This document shows, piece by piece, positions 53,484-63,646 of a stretch of DNA of 64,000 bases (positions within the stretch are counted from its first letter, which is position 1; every line of letters begins with the position of its first letter). A program made the position numbers and the translations under genes. Under the pieces are notes generated by a model, which was not told where the DNA came from, ran no database searches, and worked only from the letters and a program-made list of their open reading frames with translations. The stretch covers positions 248,001-312,000 of the forward strand of contig NZ_QKXH01000006.1 in the NCBI RefSeq assembly GCF_003254745.1. Reading direction: 5' to 3'. Source of the stretch: Flavobacterium aquariorum. GTDB taxonomy: Bacteria; Bacteroidota; Bacteroidia; Flavobacteriales; Flavobacteriaceae.

Positions 53484-54602
53484 ATGGATTTAAAGAAACT
53501 CAAAGAGCAATTGCAGATAGAAGTCGATACTGCTTTTTTATATGAAAGTATTGCTGCAATTCAAGAAGATGAGAATTTAACCAAAGTATTGCAAAGCTTG
53601 GCTTTAATTGAAAAGGGGCATGCTAAGCACATGTTGGACAAAATTTTGACTTTTGACTCAAAATGCAAAATGCCATTACCTTCTTCGAAAGCTAAGTTTC
53701 AATTGAAATTGGGTAAACTGTTTGGCTACAGTTCGATTATTAGTAGTTTGTCCAATGTGGAAAAACAATTTGCAATCAATACATTAAAAAATAAAATTGA
53801 AAAAGGGGAGAAACTGACAGGCTTTGAGCACAATCATCTTAATATTATTGAAGCCATAAATAACAATTCGGCATTGAACGTTTCTGGAGGCTTGTTGTCC
53901 AAATTTGAAAGCAGACATAAATCAGTGGGTGGAAATGCATTGAGAGCAGCGGTTTTGGGTTCAAATGATGGACTGGTTTCCAATATGAGCTTAGTGATGG
54001 GAGTTGCGGGTGCAGCAGTTTCTAATGGTACTATTTTATTAACGGGTATCGCGGGTTTATTAGCCGGCGCAATTTCAATGGCATTGGGGGAATGGTTGTC
54101 TGTTCAAAGTTCAAGAGAATTGAATCTACGACAGATAGAACTGGAGACAGAAGAACTCGAAGCTTCTCCCGAAGAGGAGAAAAAAGAACTCGTTTTATTG
54201 TATCAAGCTAAAGGAATGGATGCAGTTGAAGCTCAAAAACTTGCAGATAAAGCATTCGAAAGTCCACAAACAGCTATTGATGCAATTATTGCCGAAGAAT
54301 TAGGAATTGACAAAGAAGAATTAGGGGGTTCCGCTTGGGAAGCAGCAATTGCTTCCTTTATTTTGTTTTCTATAGGGGCAATTATTCCACTTTATCCTTT
54401 TATGATCTTGGATGGAAAAAATGCCATTTTACTAAGTATTGTAAGCAGTGTAGTTGGTCTCTTCGGGATTGGAGCGGCTATTACATTGTTGACAGGAAAA
54501 AGTATTTTGTTTTCAGGTTTTAGACAAGTGGCATTTGGATTGGCTGCCGCCGCAATCACTTATGGAATAGGTTCTCTAATTGGAGTTTCTTTGGCGGCAT
54601 AA
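53484..54602 (+). CDS. Ferritin-like/VIT1 fusion iron or manganese transporter
   Basis: A 372-aa fusion. The N-terminal ~120 residues form a rubrerythrin-like four-helix domain with QIEVDTAFLYESIAAIQ and the metal-binding ExxH in LIEKGHAKHML. The C-terminal part (about 150-372) is a VIT1/CCC1 transporter: GGNALRAAVLGSNDGLVSNM, ALGEWLSVQSSRELNLRQIE and a four-helix end with GIGSLIGVSLAA. This is the arrangement of MbfA-like exporters, in which the ferritin-like part senses or loads Fe2+. It lies 12 bp behind the adaptor, tying iron/manganese handling to the metal efflux operon. Confidence 0.9.
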   Translation: MDLKKLKEQLQIEVDTAFLYESIAAIQEDENLTKVLQSLALIEKGHAKHMLDKILTFDSKCKMPLPSSKAKFQLKLGKLFGYSSIISSLSNVEKQFAINTLKNKIEKGEKLTGFEHNHLNIIEAINNNSALNVSGGLLSKFESRHKSVGGNALRAAVLGSNDGLVSNMSLVMGVAGAAVSNGTILLTGIAGLLAGAISMALGEWLSVQSSRELNLRQIELETEELEASPEEEKKELVLLYQAKGMDAVEAQKLADKAFESPQTAIDAIIAEELGIDKEELGGSAWEAAIASFILFSIGAIIPLYPFMILDGKNAILLSIVSSVVGLFGIGAAITLLTGKSILFSGFRQVAFGLAAAAITYGIGSLIGVSLAA

Positions 54603-54690
54603 AAGAGGGTTTGAATAATATAATGTACAATGTAAATAACTACTACAATTTAACTAATGAAATTTATTAAAAACTTTAATTATTAATATT

Positions 54691-55185
54691 ATGAACGATG
54701 CACATTTACACATGGTAGTAAACCATTTTCCAATTATTGGAACCATTTTTGGATTTGGTATTTTAATTGTTGGACTGGTTTTGAAGAATAAAACATTGAT
54801 AAATACTTCCTATGTATTGTTCATTGTCGCCGCTATTTTCGGAGCATTTAGTATGGGAACCGGGGAAGGAGCAGAGGAATTGGTTGAAGATATGCCGAAT
54901 ATAGGAAAACAGATTATTCACGAGCACGAAGAATTGGCCGAAAAATTAGCCGTATTGCTTTATGTTTTGGCTGGATTATCGCTTGCAGGTTTATATTTGA
55001 ACTATAAAAATAATGCAAAATCAAAGCTACTTTCCTTTTTGATACTGGGTGTGGCAACTGCCGGATTGTTTCTAGTGCAAAAAGTTGGAACTTCCGGCGG
55101 TGAAATTCGCCATACTGAAATTCGTGCAAACGCCAATACAATGGTTAACGGATCTGTAAAACAGTCAGAAGAACATGACGATTAG
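54691..55185 (+). CDS. DUF2231-like membrane protein
   Basis: A 164-aa protein with four helices. The N-terminus MNDAHLHMVVNHFPIIGTIF has the conserved H-x-x-x-N-H-x-P pattern of DUF2231 proteins, which are suspected heme or metal-binding membrane domains. A second His pair lies in IIHEHEELAEK, and GGEIRHTEIRAN near the C-terminus also matches the family. It is 88 bp downstream of the VIT fusion on the same strand and ends in a strong terminator. Confidence 0.85.
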   Translation: MNDAHLHMVVNHFPIIGTIFGFGILIVGLVLKNKTLINTSYVLFIVAAIFGAFSMGTGEGAEELVEDMPNIGKQIIHEHEELAEKLAVLLYVLAGLSLAGLYLNYKNNAKSKLLSFLILGVATAGLFLVQKVGTSGGEIRHTEIRANANTMVNGSVKQSEEHDD

Positions 55186-55207
55186 GTTTCTGATTTAAAA
55201 TGTTATG

Positions 55208-55236
55208 AAAAAAGCGATCAAAATGATCGCTTTTTT
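55208..55236. terminator. Bidirectional terminator between convergent genes
   Basis: Perfect 13-bp arms AAAAAAGCGATCA (55208-55220) and TGATCGCTTTTTT (55224-55236) around a 3-nt loop. Confidence 0.88.
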
Positions 55237-55257
55237 GTTGCTTGAAGGGTGTGAAAA

Positions 55258-56802
55258 TTATCGATTTATCAATTTTGCTTTTTCTTTTATGATATCGCTT
55301 ATTTTTCGATTTTCTATTTTGCTTTCCAGCCAAGAAATAATATCAAGGTATAAAAAAGCTCTTTTTTCATAAGTGTTTTTTTCCAATTCAATAAAGCGTT
55401 CTCTCATTTTTATAAATTCTTTTTTGATATCACTTGGATACAAATTGCTTAAATTCTTTAGAAAACGAATAATCTCTTTTTGTACCTCATGTAAATCGTT
55501 CATTTTGAGTAAAAACTTATAGGTATTTTTAAGTTGATTCTCCAAATAATAATCTCTGCCTAGTTCATAATGTGCAATCAAACATAAAATCCTTGCAAAA
55601 CACATTAAATCTTCTCTCATCGTGAGGTTTTTATTGTTGATGATTTTCTCAAGATAGACGATACACTCTTGATACTTTTCATTTCCGAAATAAATACAGG
55701 CAATCTTGTAATAGAACATCATTTCGTGATGCTCATCCAAGTGTTCGCTGTGAACTTTCATTTTATTTAAAATAACAGGAACCAAATATTCGCTTTCAGC
55801 AAAAGTGCCTTCCAGTATATGATAGTTTAATTTGTTGTTGTACAAATAAAGAAATGACAGTGAAGCAATATTATCGTTTACAGGAAAACGTGGATCATTG
55901 ATCGTTTCTTCCAATAATTCCAGATACTTTTTAAAATTCGATTTGTACTTCAGCATAAATAATGATTCTAATAAATAATGATTCCCCTTCAAGAAGAAAA
56001 CAGGATTTAGAAAAATCATATTTTTATTGTCATAAAATAAAGTCACCCATTTGTAAGAGTACTTATAACAGGACAAAAAGTCTTGTACCAAAAAGCTTCT
56101 CCATAGATTGGCATTGTAAAACCAATATTTTTCTCTAAACTCAAATTTAGATTGATCTAAGTGAGCGATATGCTTATTAAAATAATCATCAATGTATTTA
56201 TACTCTTCATCGCTTTTTACAAAACCGGTTTTGAGCATAATACCATATAATTGAAGGGATAGATTGGATAATTTACTCGAAATGGTATTTCGATAGTTTA
56301 ATTCTTTGGCTTGAATAACCAATTCGTCAGCTCGGCCTTGAATACTTCTGGTGATGTATTGTGATTCGATTAGCTTCTCAAATTCAACAATTTCAAAAGC
56401 CATGTATTTTTCATCATTTTCGATAGCTTGTTGTTTGGTTTTATCCAATATTTTTAAACTCTGTTTGTAGAGTCCTTTATTATAAAGGATTGCAGCAAAA
56501 TCAATTTGTTCTCTTAATTGGTAACGGATGTTCTGACTTGGGATATTCAAGCGGATGCTTACTAAAATCTGTTTGTATAAATAGGATTTTAAGTTTGATA
56601 ATTGTGCTTTTTTAATCAAACCGCTTTTTAGAATCAGTTTCTCATCATACACTTCTGACTTATCCAAAATATTAAATAATTCGATAAACTTAGTATTAGA
56701 ACTTGTTTCTAATCGACTTGCAAATATCTTAAATTGTCTTTTTTCAGATTTGGAAAGGGATTTTATTAATACAAATAAAAAATCTTTTTGATGGTTAGCC
56801 AT
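55258..56802 (-). CDS. Large helical hypothetical protein, possibly TPR-like
   Basis: A 514-aa soluble protein without signal peptide or membrane segment. It is almost all alpha-helical with repeats of about 34-40 residues that look TPR-like (AILYNKGLYKQSLKILDKTK; YKIACIYFGNEKYQECIVYL). The N-terminus KDFLFVLIKSLSKSEKRQFK recurs in Bacteroidota-specific proteins of unknown function. It faces the leu/ilv genes divergently. I cannot assign a role. Confidence 0.78.
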   Translation of the reverse strand: MANHQKDFLFVLIKSLSKSEKRQFKIFASRLETSSNTKFIELFNILDKSEVYDEKLILKSGLIKKAQLSNLKSYLYKQILVSIRLNIPSQNIRYQLREQIDFAAILYNKGLYKQSLKILDKTKQQAIENDEKYMAFEIVEFEKLIESQYITRSIQGRADELVIQAKELNYRNTISSKLSNLSLQLYGIMLKTGFVKSDEEYKYIDDYFNKHIAHLDQSKFEFREKYWFYNANLWRSFLVQDFLSCYKYSYKWVTLFYDNKNMIFLNPVFFLKGNHYLLESLFMLKYKSNFKKYLELLEETINDPRFPVNDNIASLSFLYLYNNKLNYHILEGTFAESEYLVPVILNKMKVHSEHLDEHHEMMFYYKIACIYFGNEKYQECIVYLEKIINNKNLTMREDLMCFARILCLIAHYELGRDYYLENQLKNTYKFLLKMNDLHEVQKEIIRFLKNLSNLYPSDIKKEFIKMRERFIELEKNTYEKRAFLYLDIISWLESKIENRKISDIIKEKAKLINR

Positions 56803-56906
56803 TGTATTATAAAAGTATTTAAAATGTTGATTTAGAGGTTTTTAAGTTGTGTTTTTTTGCTTTATAAGTAGTATATTTATTCAAAAACGGGTTTAGTTGT
56901 AAGTAA

Positions 56907-58120
<1,214 letters not shown>

Positions 58121-58156
58121 TTTTAGTTGATACAACCCTTTTAAAAATAAATAATT

Positions 58157-59272
58157 ATGAACTTAAAAATAGCAGTACTTTCAGGAGATGGCATAGGCCC
58201 AGAGGTTATTTTACAAGCTAAGAAAGCATTGTACGCTATTAGTGTTGCTTATAATCATGAGTTTATTTTTGAGGATGCTTTAATTGGGGCAACCGCAATC
58301 GAAAAAACAAGAAATCCATTGCCGGAACAAACTCTGAATCTTTGTTTGAATACTGATGCTGTTTTGTTTGGAGCTATTGGAAATCCAAAATACGATAACA
58401 ATCCGGAAGCTAAAATTCGTCCAGAACAAGGATTATTAAAGCTTAGAAAAGAATTGGGGCTTTATGCTAATATTAGGCCTATTAAGCCTTTCAAAAATCT
58501 ATTGGACGCATCTCCCATAAAGAAAGAAGTTATTGAAAATGTAGATTTTGTGATTTTTAGAGAATTGACTGGAGGTTCTTATTATGGTGAAAAAATAATT
58601 AGTGAGGATGGAACCTTCGCATCAGATATATGTGAATATTCTGAAAATGAAATTAATCGTATAACGCATCAAGCATTTAAAGCAGCACAGGGAAGAAGAA
58701 AAAAATTGACATTGGTGGATAAAGCCAATGTATTGGAAACTTCTAGATTGTGGAGAAAAATTGTCAAAAAAATTGCTCTTCAATATCCAGACGTGAAATT
58801 GGAATGTCAATATATCGATAATGTGGCAATGCAAATAATCACAGATCCAAAACAATATGATGTAATATTAACCGAAAATTTATTTGGTGATATTCTGTCA
58901 GATGAAGCTTGTGCAATTATGGGATCCATCGGTTTGATGGCTTCTGCATCTGTCGGTAATAGTAAAGCACTTTTTGAACCTATTCACGGTTCTTATCCGC
59001 AAGCGAAAGGTAAAAATATAGCTAATCCGATTGCTTCTATTTTATCTGCAGCGATGTTGTTAGAACATTTTGGATTAGAAAAAGAAGCTAAAAAAGTATA
59101 TGAAGCTGTTGAAAAAGCTATTGAATATAAAGTGGTTACAATTGATTTGAACCCAGGTTCAAGATTTGGAACTAATGATGTTGGAGATTTTATTTCAAAC
59201 GTCATATTAAGTAAAGATGATTTGTATTTCAAAAATGATAATGTTCAAATTGGGCAATCGACTATCGTTTAG
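58157..59272 (+). CDS. leuB: 3-isopropylmalate dehydrogenase
   Basis: NAD-dependent oxidative decarboxylase, third enzyme-level step of leucine synthesis. The 371-aa protein has IAVLSGDGIGPEVILQA, the substrate-binding Arg set (GLLKLRKELGLYANIRPI; FVIFRELTGGSYYG), the metal-binding Asp region (ILTENLFGDILSDEACAI) and the NAD-binding motif EPIHGSYPQAKGKNIANPIA. leuC/leuD are not in this window; they probably lie beyond the right edge or elsewhere. Confidence 0.96.
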   Translation: MNLKIAVLSGDGIGPEVILQAKKALYAISVAYNHEFIFEDALIGATAIEKTRNPLPEQTLNLCLNTDAVLFGAIGNPKYDNNPEAKIRPEQGLLKLRKELGLYANIRPIKPFKNLLDASPIKKEVIENVDFVIFRELTGGSYYGEKIISEDGTFASDICEYSENEINRITHQAFKAAQGRRKKLTLVDKANVLETSRLWRKIVKKIALQYPDVKLECQYIDNVAMQIITDPKQYDVILTENLFGDILSDEACAIMGSIGLMASASVGNSKALFEPIHGSYPQAKGKNIANPIASILSAAMLLEHFGLEKEAKKVYEAVEKAIEYKVVTIDLNPGSRFGTNDVGDFISNVILSKDDLYFKNDNVQIGQSTIV

Positions 59273-59358
59273 TTAATGAAAATCACAAAACATTGAATTA
59301 TATCACTAAAAACTGTTAGTTTGTTGATAAAATGTTTTTTTATTGGATTTGTTTTTTA

Positions 59359-59366
59359 TACTTTTG
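59359..59366 (+). promoter_or_regulatory. -7 element of the ilv operon promoter
   Basis: TACTTTTG matches TAnnTTTG and lies 21 bp upstream of the leader peptide ATG. A TTG box is present nearby but not at a good distance, so only the -7 half is claimed. Confidence 0.55.
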
Positions 59367-59387
59367 CAGTGTTAAAAATTAAAAAAA

Positions 59388-59462
59388 ATGAAACGCATTA
59401 CCAACGTCCTTTTAGTTCTAAGTGTCATTGTGATTATCACATATGAAAGGGGATTGGTATAA
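59388..59462 (+). CDS. ilv operon leader peptide
   Basis: A 24-residue frame (MKRITNVLLVLSVIVIIT, then YERGLV and TAA). Thirteen of 24 residues are Ile, Leu or Val (4 Ile, 4 Leu, 5 Val), with a block of eleven branched-chain residues in thirteen between 7 and 17 interrupted only by one Ser. An A-rich leader precedes the ATG. A strong intrinsic terminator follows 20 bp after the stop, and then ilvD. This is the standard layout of amino-acid attenuation: ribosome stalling on branched-chain codons when charged tRNA is scarce would favour readthrough. Confidence 0.8.
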   Translation: MKRITNVLLVLSVIVIITYERGLV

Positions 59463-59482
59463 ATATAAGTGAAAACATATTT

Positions 59483-59515
59483 AAAACCTCCCATAATTTT
59501 GGGAGGTTTTTTTTT
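59483..59515 (+). terminator. Attenuator terminator of the ilv operon
   Basis: Arms AAAACCTCCC (59483-59492) and GGGAGGTTTT (59501-59510) with a further A-T pair by the loop, followed by an uninterrupted run of nine T (59507-59515). It lies between the leader peptide and ilvD, so it is an attenuator, not an end-of-operon terminator. Confidence 0.85.
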
Positions 59516-59549
59516 AGATAAAATTTAAAATACACAAATTAATAATAGA

Positions 59550-61223
59550 ATGGAATTAAATAAATACAGCAAGATAATCACGCAAGACGAAACACAACCG
59601 GCTTCTCAAGCTATGTTCTACGGAATTGGTTTGACGGAAGAGGATCTTAAAAAAGCACAGGTAGGAATTGTGAGTATGGGTTACGACGGAAATCCTTGTA
59701 ATATGCACTTAAACGACTTGGCTAAAGATATTAAGACTGGCGTCTGGAAAGAAGATTTAGTTGGATTGATTTTTAATACTATTGGTGTAAGTGATGGTAT
59801 ATCTAATGGTAATGATGGAATGCGTTTTTCTTTGGTTTCACGTGATGTAATTGCAGATTCTATCGAAACGGTTATGGGAGCACAATGGTATGATGGTCTG
59901 ATTGCAGTTCCAGGCTGTGATAAAAATATGCCAGGAGCTTTAATGGCTATGGGTAGAGTAAATCGCCCTTCTATTATGGTTTATGGAGGATCTATTCATC
60001 CAGGAAAATGGAAAGGTGAAGATTTGAATATTGTTTCTGCTTTTGAAGCTTTAGGTAAAAAAATTAAGAACACGATTACACCTGAAGATTTCAAAGGAGT
60101 AATTCAAAATGCTTGTCCAGGTGCAGGTGCCTGTGGTGGAATGTATACTGCAAACACAATGTCATCTGCAATTGAAGCATTAGGAATGAGTTTGCCTTAC
60201 AGTTCTTCTAACCCTGCTTTAAGTGCTGAAAAGAAACAAGAATGCGTTGATGCTGGTAAAGCAATCAGAGTATTATTAGAAAAAGATATTAAGCCTAGAG
60301 ATATCATGACTCGTAAAGCATTTGAAAATGCGATTACGATGGTAGCTGTTTTAGGAGGTTCTACAAATGCTGTAATGCACTTGATCGCAATGGCACATTC
60401 TGTTGGTATTGAGTTGACATTGAAAGATTTTCAAGATATTAGTGATAAAACACCATTATTAGCCGACTTGAAACCAAGCGGTAAATACTTAATGGAAGAT
60501 TTACATAATGTAGGTGGTGTACCTGCGGTAATGAAATATTTATTGAAAGAAGGTCTGTTACACGGAGATTGTTTAACAGTAACAGGAAAAACAATTGAAG
60601 AGAACTTAGCTTCAGTTCCTGATTTACATGATGGTCAAGATGTGATTCATGAAATCCAAAAAGCATTAAAAGCGACTGGAAATATTCAAATTCTATACGG
60701 AAACTTAGCAGCAGAAGGTTGTGTTGCTAAAATTAGCGGTAAAGAAGGAGAATTTTTTGAAGGAACTGCAGTAGTTTTTGAAGGTGAAAAAGATGTAATT
60801 AGAGGAATACAAGCAGGTGAAGTAAAACCTGGAAACGTAGTGATTATTCGTTACTGTGGTCCAAAAGGTGGTCCTGGTATGTCTGAAATGTTAAAACCAA
60901 CATCTGCTATTATGGGAGCTGGTTTAGGAAATTCAGTTGCTTTGATTACTGACGGACGTTTCTCTGGAGGTTCGCACGGTTTTGTCGTCGGACACGTTAC
61001 TCCAGAAGCGTATGAAGGTGGTGGAATTGCATTGATAGAAAATGGAGACGTTATTACAATTGATGCGGTAAATAATACCATTAACATGAAAATTTCTGAC
61101 GAAGAATTGGCAAAGCGTAAAGCCAATTGGAAAAGACCAGAATCACCAATCAAACAAGGAGTTTTACTTAAATATATGCGTTCGGTTTCTAGTGCCTCTG
61201 AGGGATGTGTTACCGACAAATAA
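59550..61223 (+). CDS. ilvD: Dihydroxy-acid dehydratase
   Basis: Iron-sulfur dehydratase that makes 2-oxoisovalerate and 2-oxo-3-methylvalerate. The 557-aa protein has Fe-S Cys residues in [26 protein letters not shown] and [16 protein letters not shown], plus GDGRFSGG-type end [20 protein letters not shown]. First structural gene behind the attenuator; ilvB follows 69 bp downstream. Confidence 0.97.
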   Translation: MELNKYSKIITQDETQPASQAMFYGIGLTEEDLKKAQVGIVSMGYDGNPCNMHLNDLAKDIKTGVWKEDLVGLIFNTIGVSDGISNGNDGMRFSLVSRDVIADSIETVMGAQWYDGLIAVPGCDKNMPGALMAMGRVNRPSIMVYGGSIHPGKWKGEDLNIVSAFEALGKKIKNTITPEDFKGVIQNACPGAGACGGMYTANTMSSAIEALGMSLPYSSSNPALSAEKKQECVDAGKAIRVLLEKDIKPRDIMTRKAFENAITMVAVLGGSTNAVMHLIAMAHSVGIELTLKDFQDISDKTPLLADLKPSGKYLMEDLHNVGGVPAVMKYLLKEGLLHGDCLTVTGKTIEENLASVPDLHDGQDVIHEIQKALKATGNIQILYGNLAAEGCVAKISGKEGEFFEGTAVVFEGEKDVIRGIQAGEVKPGNVVIIRYCGPKGGPGMSEMLKPTSAIMGAGLGNSVALITDGRFSGGSHGFVVGHVTPEAYEGGGIALIENGDVITIDAVNNTINMKISDEELAKRKANWKRPESPIKQGVLLKYMRSVSSASEGCVTDK

Positions 61224-61292
61224 TTTAATAAAAACTAACAAGCCTCTAAGTCTAAAATTATAAAGATTTATAGGTAAAAAATATAAATAAAA

Positions 61293-62981
61293 ATGAAAAT
61301 ATCAGGAGCAGAAGCCGTTATAAGATGCTTATTAGCCGAAGGAGTTGACCTAGTTTATGGTTATCCTGGAGGAGCGATAATGCCTGTATATGACGAATTA
61401 TATAAATTTCAAGATCAATTGCATCACGTTTTGGTGCGTCACGAACAAGGTGCCACACATGCTGCACAGGGATTTGCAAGAGCTACAGGAAAAGTGGGGG
61501 TTGCAATTGCCACTTCAGGACCAGGGGCTACAAATCTAGTCACAGGAATTGCAGATGCTCAAATAGATTCTACTCCAATGGTATGTATTACCGGTCAAGT
61601 AGGAAAACATTTATTGGGTTCGGATGCTTTTCAAGAGACAGATATCATAGGTATATCTACTCCAGTAACCAAATGGAATTATCAAATTACGGAAGCGCAT
61701 GAAATTCCAGAAATTATTGCAAAAGCGTTCTTTATTGCTAGATCAGGACGTCCAGGGCCAGTATTAATCGATATTACAAAAAATGCTCAATTTGACGAAC
61801 TGGATTTTAGTTATGAAAAATGTACTAGCATTAGGAGCTACACACCAAGGCCTACTTTAAATCTTGAGAAAGTTAAAGAAGCTGCCGATTTAATAAACAA
61901 TGCCAAAAAGCCATATATCATTTTTGGTCAAGGAATTATCTTAGGCGAAGCCGAAGAACAATTAAAAGCACTGATAGAAAAAACAGGAATTCCTGCAGCT
62001 TGGACAATTTTGGGTCTTTCAGCTTTGTCAACAGACCATCCTTTGAATGTAGGTATGTTAGGCATGCATGGAAATTACGGGCCAAACATCTTAACCAATG
62101 AATGCGATGTACTGATTGCATTGGGAATGCGTTTTGATGACCGTGTAACAGGGAATTTAGCTACTTATGCCAAACAGGCCAAAGTAATTCACTTTGAAAT
62201 TGATCCTGCAGAAGTGGATAAAAATGTAAAAACAACAGTTGCGGTATTAGCTGATGTGAAAGAAGCTTTGAACGCTTTGATTCCTCTAGTTGAAAATAAT
62301 TCGCATGAAGCATGGCATAATGAGTTCAAAGAAAAATATAAAATTGAACTGGAATCAGTTATCAATGAAGAGTTAAACCCATCTAAAAATCACGGTATTT
62401 CTATGGGTGAAACGATAGAAATGATTAATAAACATTCTAATGGTGATGCCATTATGGTTTCGGATGTAGGACAACACCAAATGTTTACGTGTCGTTATTC
62501 TAAATTCAATAAAACCAAAAGTAACATTACTTCAGGTGGTTTAGGAACTATGGGATTTGCTTTGCCAGCGGCGATTGGCGCCAAAATGGGAATGCCAGAA
62601 AGAGAAGTGGTCGCAATTATTGGTGATGGAGGTTTTCAAATGACGATTCAAGAATTGGGAACTATTTTTCAAACTAAGGTTCCTGTTAAAATTGTTGTAT
62701 TGAATAATGAATTTTTAGGAATGGTACGTCAATGGCAAGAACTATTTTTTGACAATAGATATGCTTCTACCAAAATGATAAATCCAAACTTTATTGCAAT
62801 TGCTGAGGGGTATTATATCAAATCTAAAAAAGTAACCAAACGAGAAGATTTAGATGCTGCCGTTGCCGAAATGATGGCTTCAAAAGAGTCTTACTTCCTG
62901 GAAGTAATGGTAGAAAAAGAAAATAACGTATTTCCGATGATCCCAACAGGAGCTTCAGTTTCTGACATAAGATTAAATTAA
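61293..62981 (+). CDS. ilvB: Acetolactate synthase large (catalytic) subunit
   Basis: ThDP- and FAD-dependent acetohydroxyacid synthase, first common step of branched-chain synthesis. The 562-aa protein has the catalytic Glu in VRHEQGATHAAQGFARATG, the FAD-binding middle domain, and the ThDP motif GDGGFQMTIQELGT to NNEFLGMVRQWQE. The small subunit gene ilvN follows 59 bp later, in frame with normal operon order. Confidence 0.96.
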   Translation: MKISGAEAVIRCLLAEGVDLVYGYPGGAIMPVYDELYKFQDQLHHVLVRHEQGATHAAQGFARATGKVGVAIATSGPGATNLVTGIADAQIDSTPMVCITGQVGKHLLGSDAFQETDIIGISTPVTKWNYQITEAHEIPEIIAKAFFIARSGRPGPVLIDITKNAQFDELDFSYEKCTSIRSYTPRPTLNLEKVKEAADLINNAKKPYIIFGQGIILGEAEEQLKALIEKTGIPAAWTILGLSALSTDHPLNVGMLGMHGNYGPNILTNECDVLIALGMRFDDRVTGNLATYAKQAKVIHFEIDPAEVDKNVKTTVAVLADVKEALNALIPLVENNSHEAWHNEFKEKYKIELESVINEELNPSKNHGISMGETIEMINKHSNGDAIMVSDVGQHQMFTCRYSKFNKTKSNITSGGLGTMGFALPAAIGAKMGMPEREVVAIIGDGGFQMTIQELGTIFQTKVPVKIVVLNNEFLGMVRQWQELFFDNRYASTKMINPNFIAIAEGYYIKSKKVTKREDLDAAVAEMMASKESYFLEVMVEKENNVFPMIPTGASVSDIRLN

Positions 62982-63040
62982 ATCGTTATTGAGTTAGCCG
63001 TTTAGTCAATAAACGATTAACTAATTAAACATAAAATAGT

Positions 63041-63562
63041 ATGGAAAATAAAATGTTCACCATTTCTGTTTATTCAGAAAATAATGTTGGCTTGCTAAAT
63101 AGAATATCGGGTATATTCTTGAAACGCCACATCAATATATTGAGTCTAAATGTTTCCGAATCTGAAATTGAAAATGTTTCAAGATTTGTAATTGTTGTAA
63201 ACACAACTGAAAAATGGGTTCAAAACATTGTAGGCCAAATAGAAAAACAAATTGAAGTTATAAAAGCGTTTTATCATATCGATGAGGAGACTATCTTTTT
63301 GGAAAGTGCAATTTTCAAAATTGAATCCAGTTTGCTTTTTGACGAATGGCAAATTCAGAACATCATAAAAGACAGTAAATCTGAAATTGTTACGGTATCA
63401 AGAGAGTTTTTTGTGATTTCAAAATCGGGAAAACGTTCAGAAATTGAAGAATTATACGCAAAGTTAAAACCTTTTGGAATTATGCAGTTCGTTCGTTCTG
63501 GTAGAATATCTATTTCGAAAGAAAAAATGGAAATATCAACATTATTAGAAGCCTTAAAATAA
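63041..63562 (+). CDS. ilvN: Acetolactate synthase small (regulatory) subunit
   Basis: A 173-aa ACT-domain subunit that stimulates IlvB and confers valine feedback inhibition. The first ACT domain is FTISVYSENNVGLLNRISGI, then FLKRHINILSLNVSESEIEN; a second, ACT-like C-terminal domain covers about 80-170. Valine-binding residues follow the family pattern (N-N-V-G-L-L). It precedes ilvC by 84 bp. Confidence 0.94.
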   Translation: MENKMFTISVYSENNVGLLNRISGIFLKRHINILSLNVSESEIENVSRFVIVVNTTEKWVQNIVGQIEKQIEVIKAFYHIDEETIFLESAIFKIESSLLFDEWQIQNIIKDSKSEIVTVSREFFVISKSGKRSEIEELYAKLKPFGIMQFVRSGRISISKEKMEISTLLEALK

Positions 63563-63646
63563 ACTCAATCTGTAACAGTAATAAGCAATTTTTACAGATT
63601 ATAATTTTCAATTATTAAATTTTACATTCATTAAATATTAAAAAAA

